From positions 1-22,143 of the forward strand of contig UNSK01000035.1 in NCBI GenBank assembly GCA_900552525.1: a DNA stretch of 22,143 nucleotides. Reading direction: 5' to 3'. A program made the translations under genes and the position numbers. Below are positions 21,855-22,143 of the stretch, piece by piece; position 1 is the stretch's first letter, and every line of letters begins with the position of its first letter. The DNA is from Candidatus Gastranaerophilales bacterium (GTDB lineage: Bacteria; Cyanobacteriota; Vampirovibrionia; Gastranaerophilales; Gastranaerophilaceae). The notes beneath the pieces were generated by a model. That model was given only the letters and a program-made list of their open reading frames with translations, ran no database searches and was not told where the DNA came from.

Positions 21855-22143
21855 TTAGCTTATTTGACTTAAAATTACCTTATATGCAATTATTACCAGA
21901 CTTATTATAACAGTTACCAGTATAAACGCATATGCATTATAGCTCTGCACATTTCTGCTCTGGAGTTTCATATCCCAAAGAGAAAGCTTTCTGGTAAAAT
22001 CCGCAGTCAGACTTACAGATTTATTCATAATATTTTTTTCTATCCACCCTGCAGTTTTAACCCCGCATTTTGAGGCTAGAATTAATGGTTTATAATTCCC
22101 GAAAACCTTTACATCAATAAAGTTCATTGCTTTGGCAAATTTC
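21855..22143 (-). CDS. nuoL: NADH-quinone oxidoreductase subunit L, C-terminal end
   Basis: The frame is open to the window edge, so this is the last 95 or so codons of a longer gene; the ATG at 22127 is internal. The fragment has the tail of the long lateral helix (IEKNIMNKSVSLTADFT), the LQSRNVQSYNAYAF element typical of NuoL/NdhF ends, and one final transmembrane helix (about 20 residues before the C-terminus). Identity follows from this pattern and from nuoM and nuoN directly downstream. It is the distal proton-pumping subunit of complex I. Confidence 0.88.
   Translation of the reverse strand, partial: KFAKAMNFIDVKVFGNYKPLILASKCGVKTAGWIEKNIMNKSVSLTADFTRKLSLWDMKLQSRNVQSYNAYAFILVTVIISLVIIAYKVILSQIS

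Noticed and set aside
1..22143. CRISPR array or insertion sequence
   Set aside because: No regularly spaced repeats and no transposase-like protein are visible in the window.

Overview
The window is AT-rich, densely packed bacterial chromosome carrying mostly housekeeping genes. The best guess for its source is a gut-type non-photosynthetic relative of cyanobacteria (Vampirovibrionia/Melainabacteria, order Gastranaerophilales). This is inferred from base composition, protein flavour, a tRNA gene without an encoded CCA end, and small proteins with a Phe-Gln-Gly-like motif near the N-terminus. No marker gene in the window proves it.

Left part (1-6320). A minus-strand CoA-disulfide-reductase-like flavoprotein (cut by the window edge) and the site-2 protease RseP lie divergent from coaD. 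Then follows a minus-strand run: a DMT-family permease, a small exported protein, a secreted parvulin, MazG and a glycine-rich membrane protein. thrB is transcribed divergently from that run. Two of these genes (the permease and mazG) have a perfect TATAAT exactly 6 nt before their ATG and no Shine-Dalgarno, so they are probably leaderless.

Small accessory patch (6321-7880). Three different XRE-type regulators stand in a row on the minus strand, followed by a secreted thermonuclease relative that seems to have lost an internal segment with the catalytic arginine. A strong hairpin closes the patch against rpsA.

Centre (7897-10560). rpsA and ispH form a tight pair, preceded by the guanidinium exporter gene gdx. 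In front of gdx is a well-conserved guanidine-I (ykkC) riboswitch that starts only about 18 nt after the 3' end of a tRNA-Lys(CUU) gene. tRNA, riboswitch and exporter therefore look like one transcription unit.

Gene cluster 10588-12327. This holds a CheD-like protein with the Thr/Cys/His spacing of the CheD glutamine deamidases, a two-helix membrane protein and a lipoprotein. It ends at a bidirectional terminator facing a winged-helix (DUF2582) gene.

Candidate new system (12731-18929). Two adjacent genes encode (i) a 1272-residue double SF1 helicase with a degenerate N-terminal helicase module and an intact UvrD-like C-terminal one, and (ii) a 789-residue protein joining an HsdR-N-like PD-(D/E)XK nuclease to a membrane-anchored KAP P-loop NTPase. 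Helicase, nuclease and KAP NTPase together suggest a DNA-targeting, possibly anti-phage module. I do not recognise this two-gene layout as a named system.

Right part (18926-22143). The tail of a complex I operon is on the minus strand: nuoL (C-terminal end only), nuoM and nuoN. The stop codon of nuoN overlaps that of the KAP gene.
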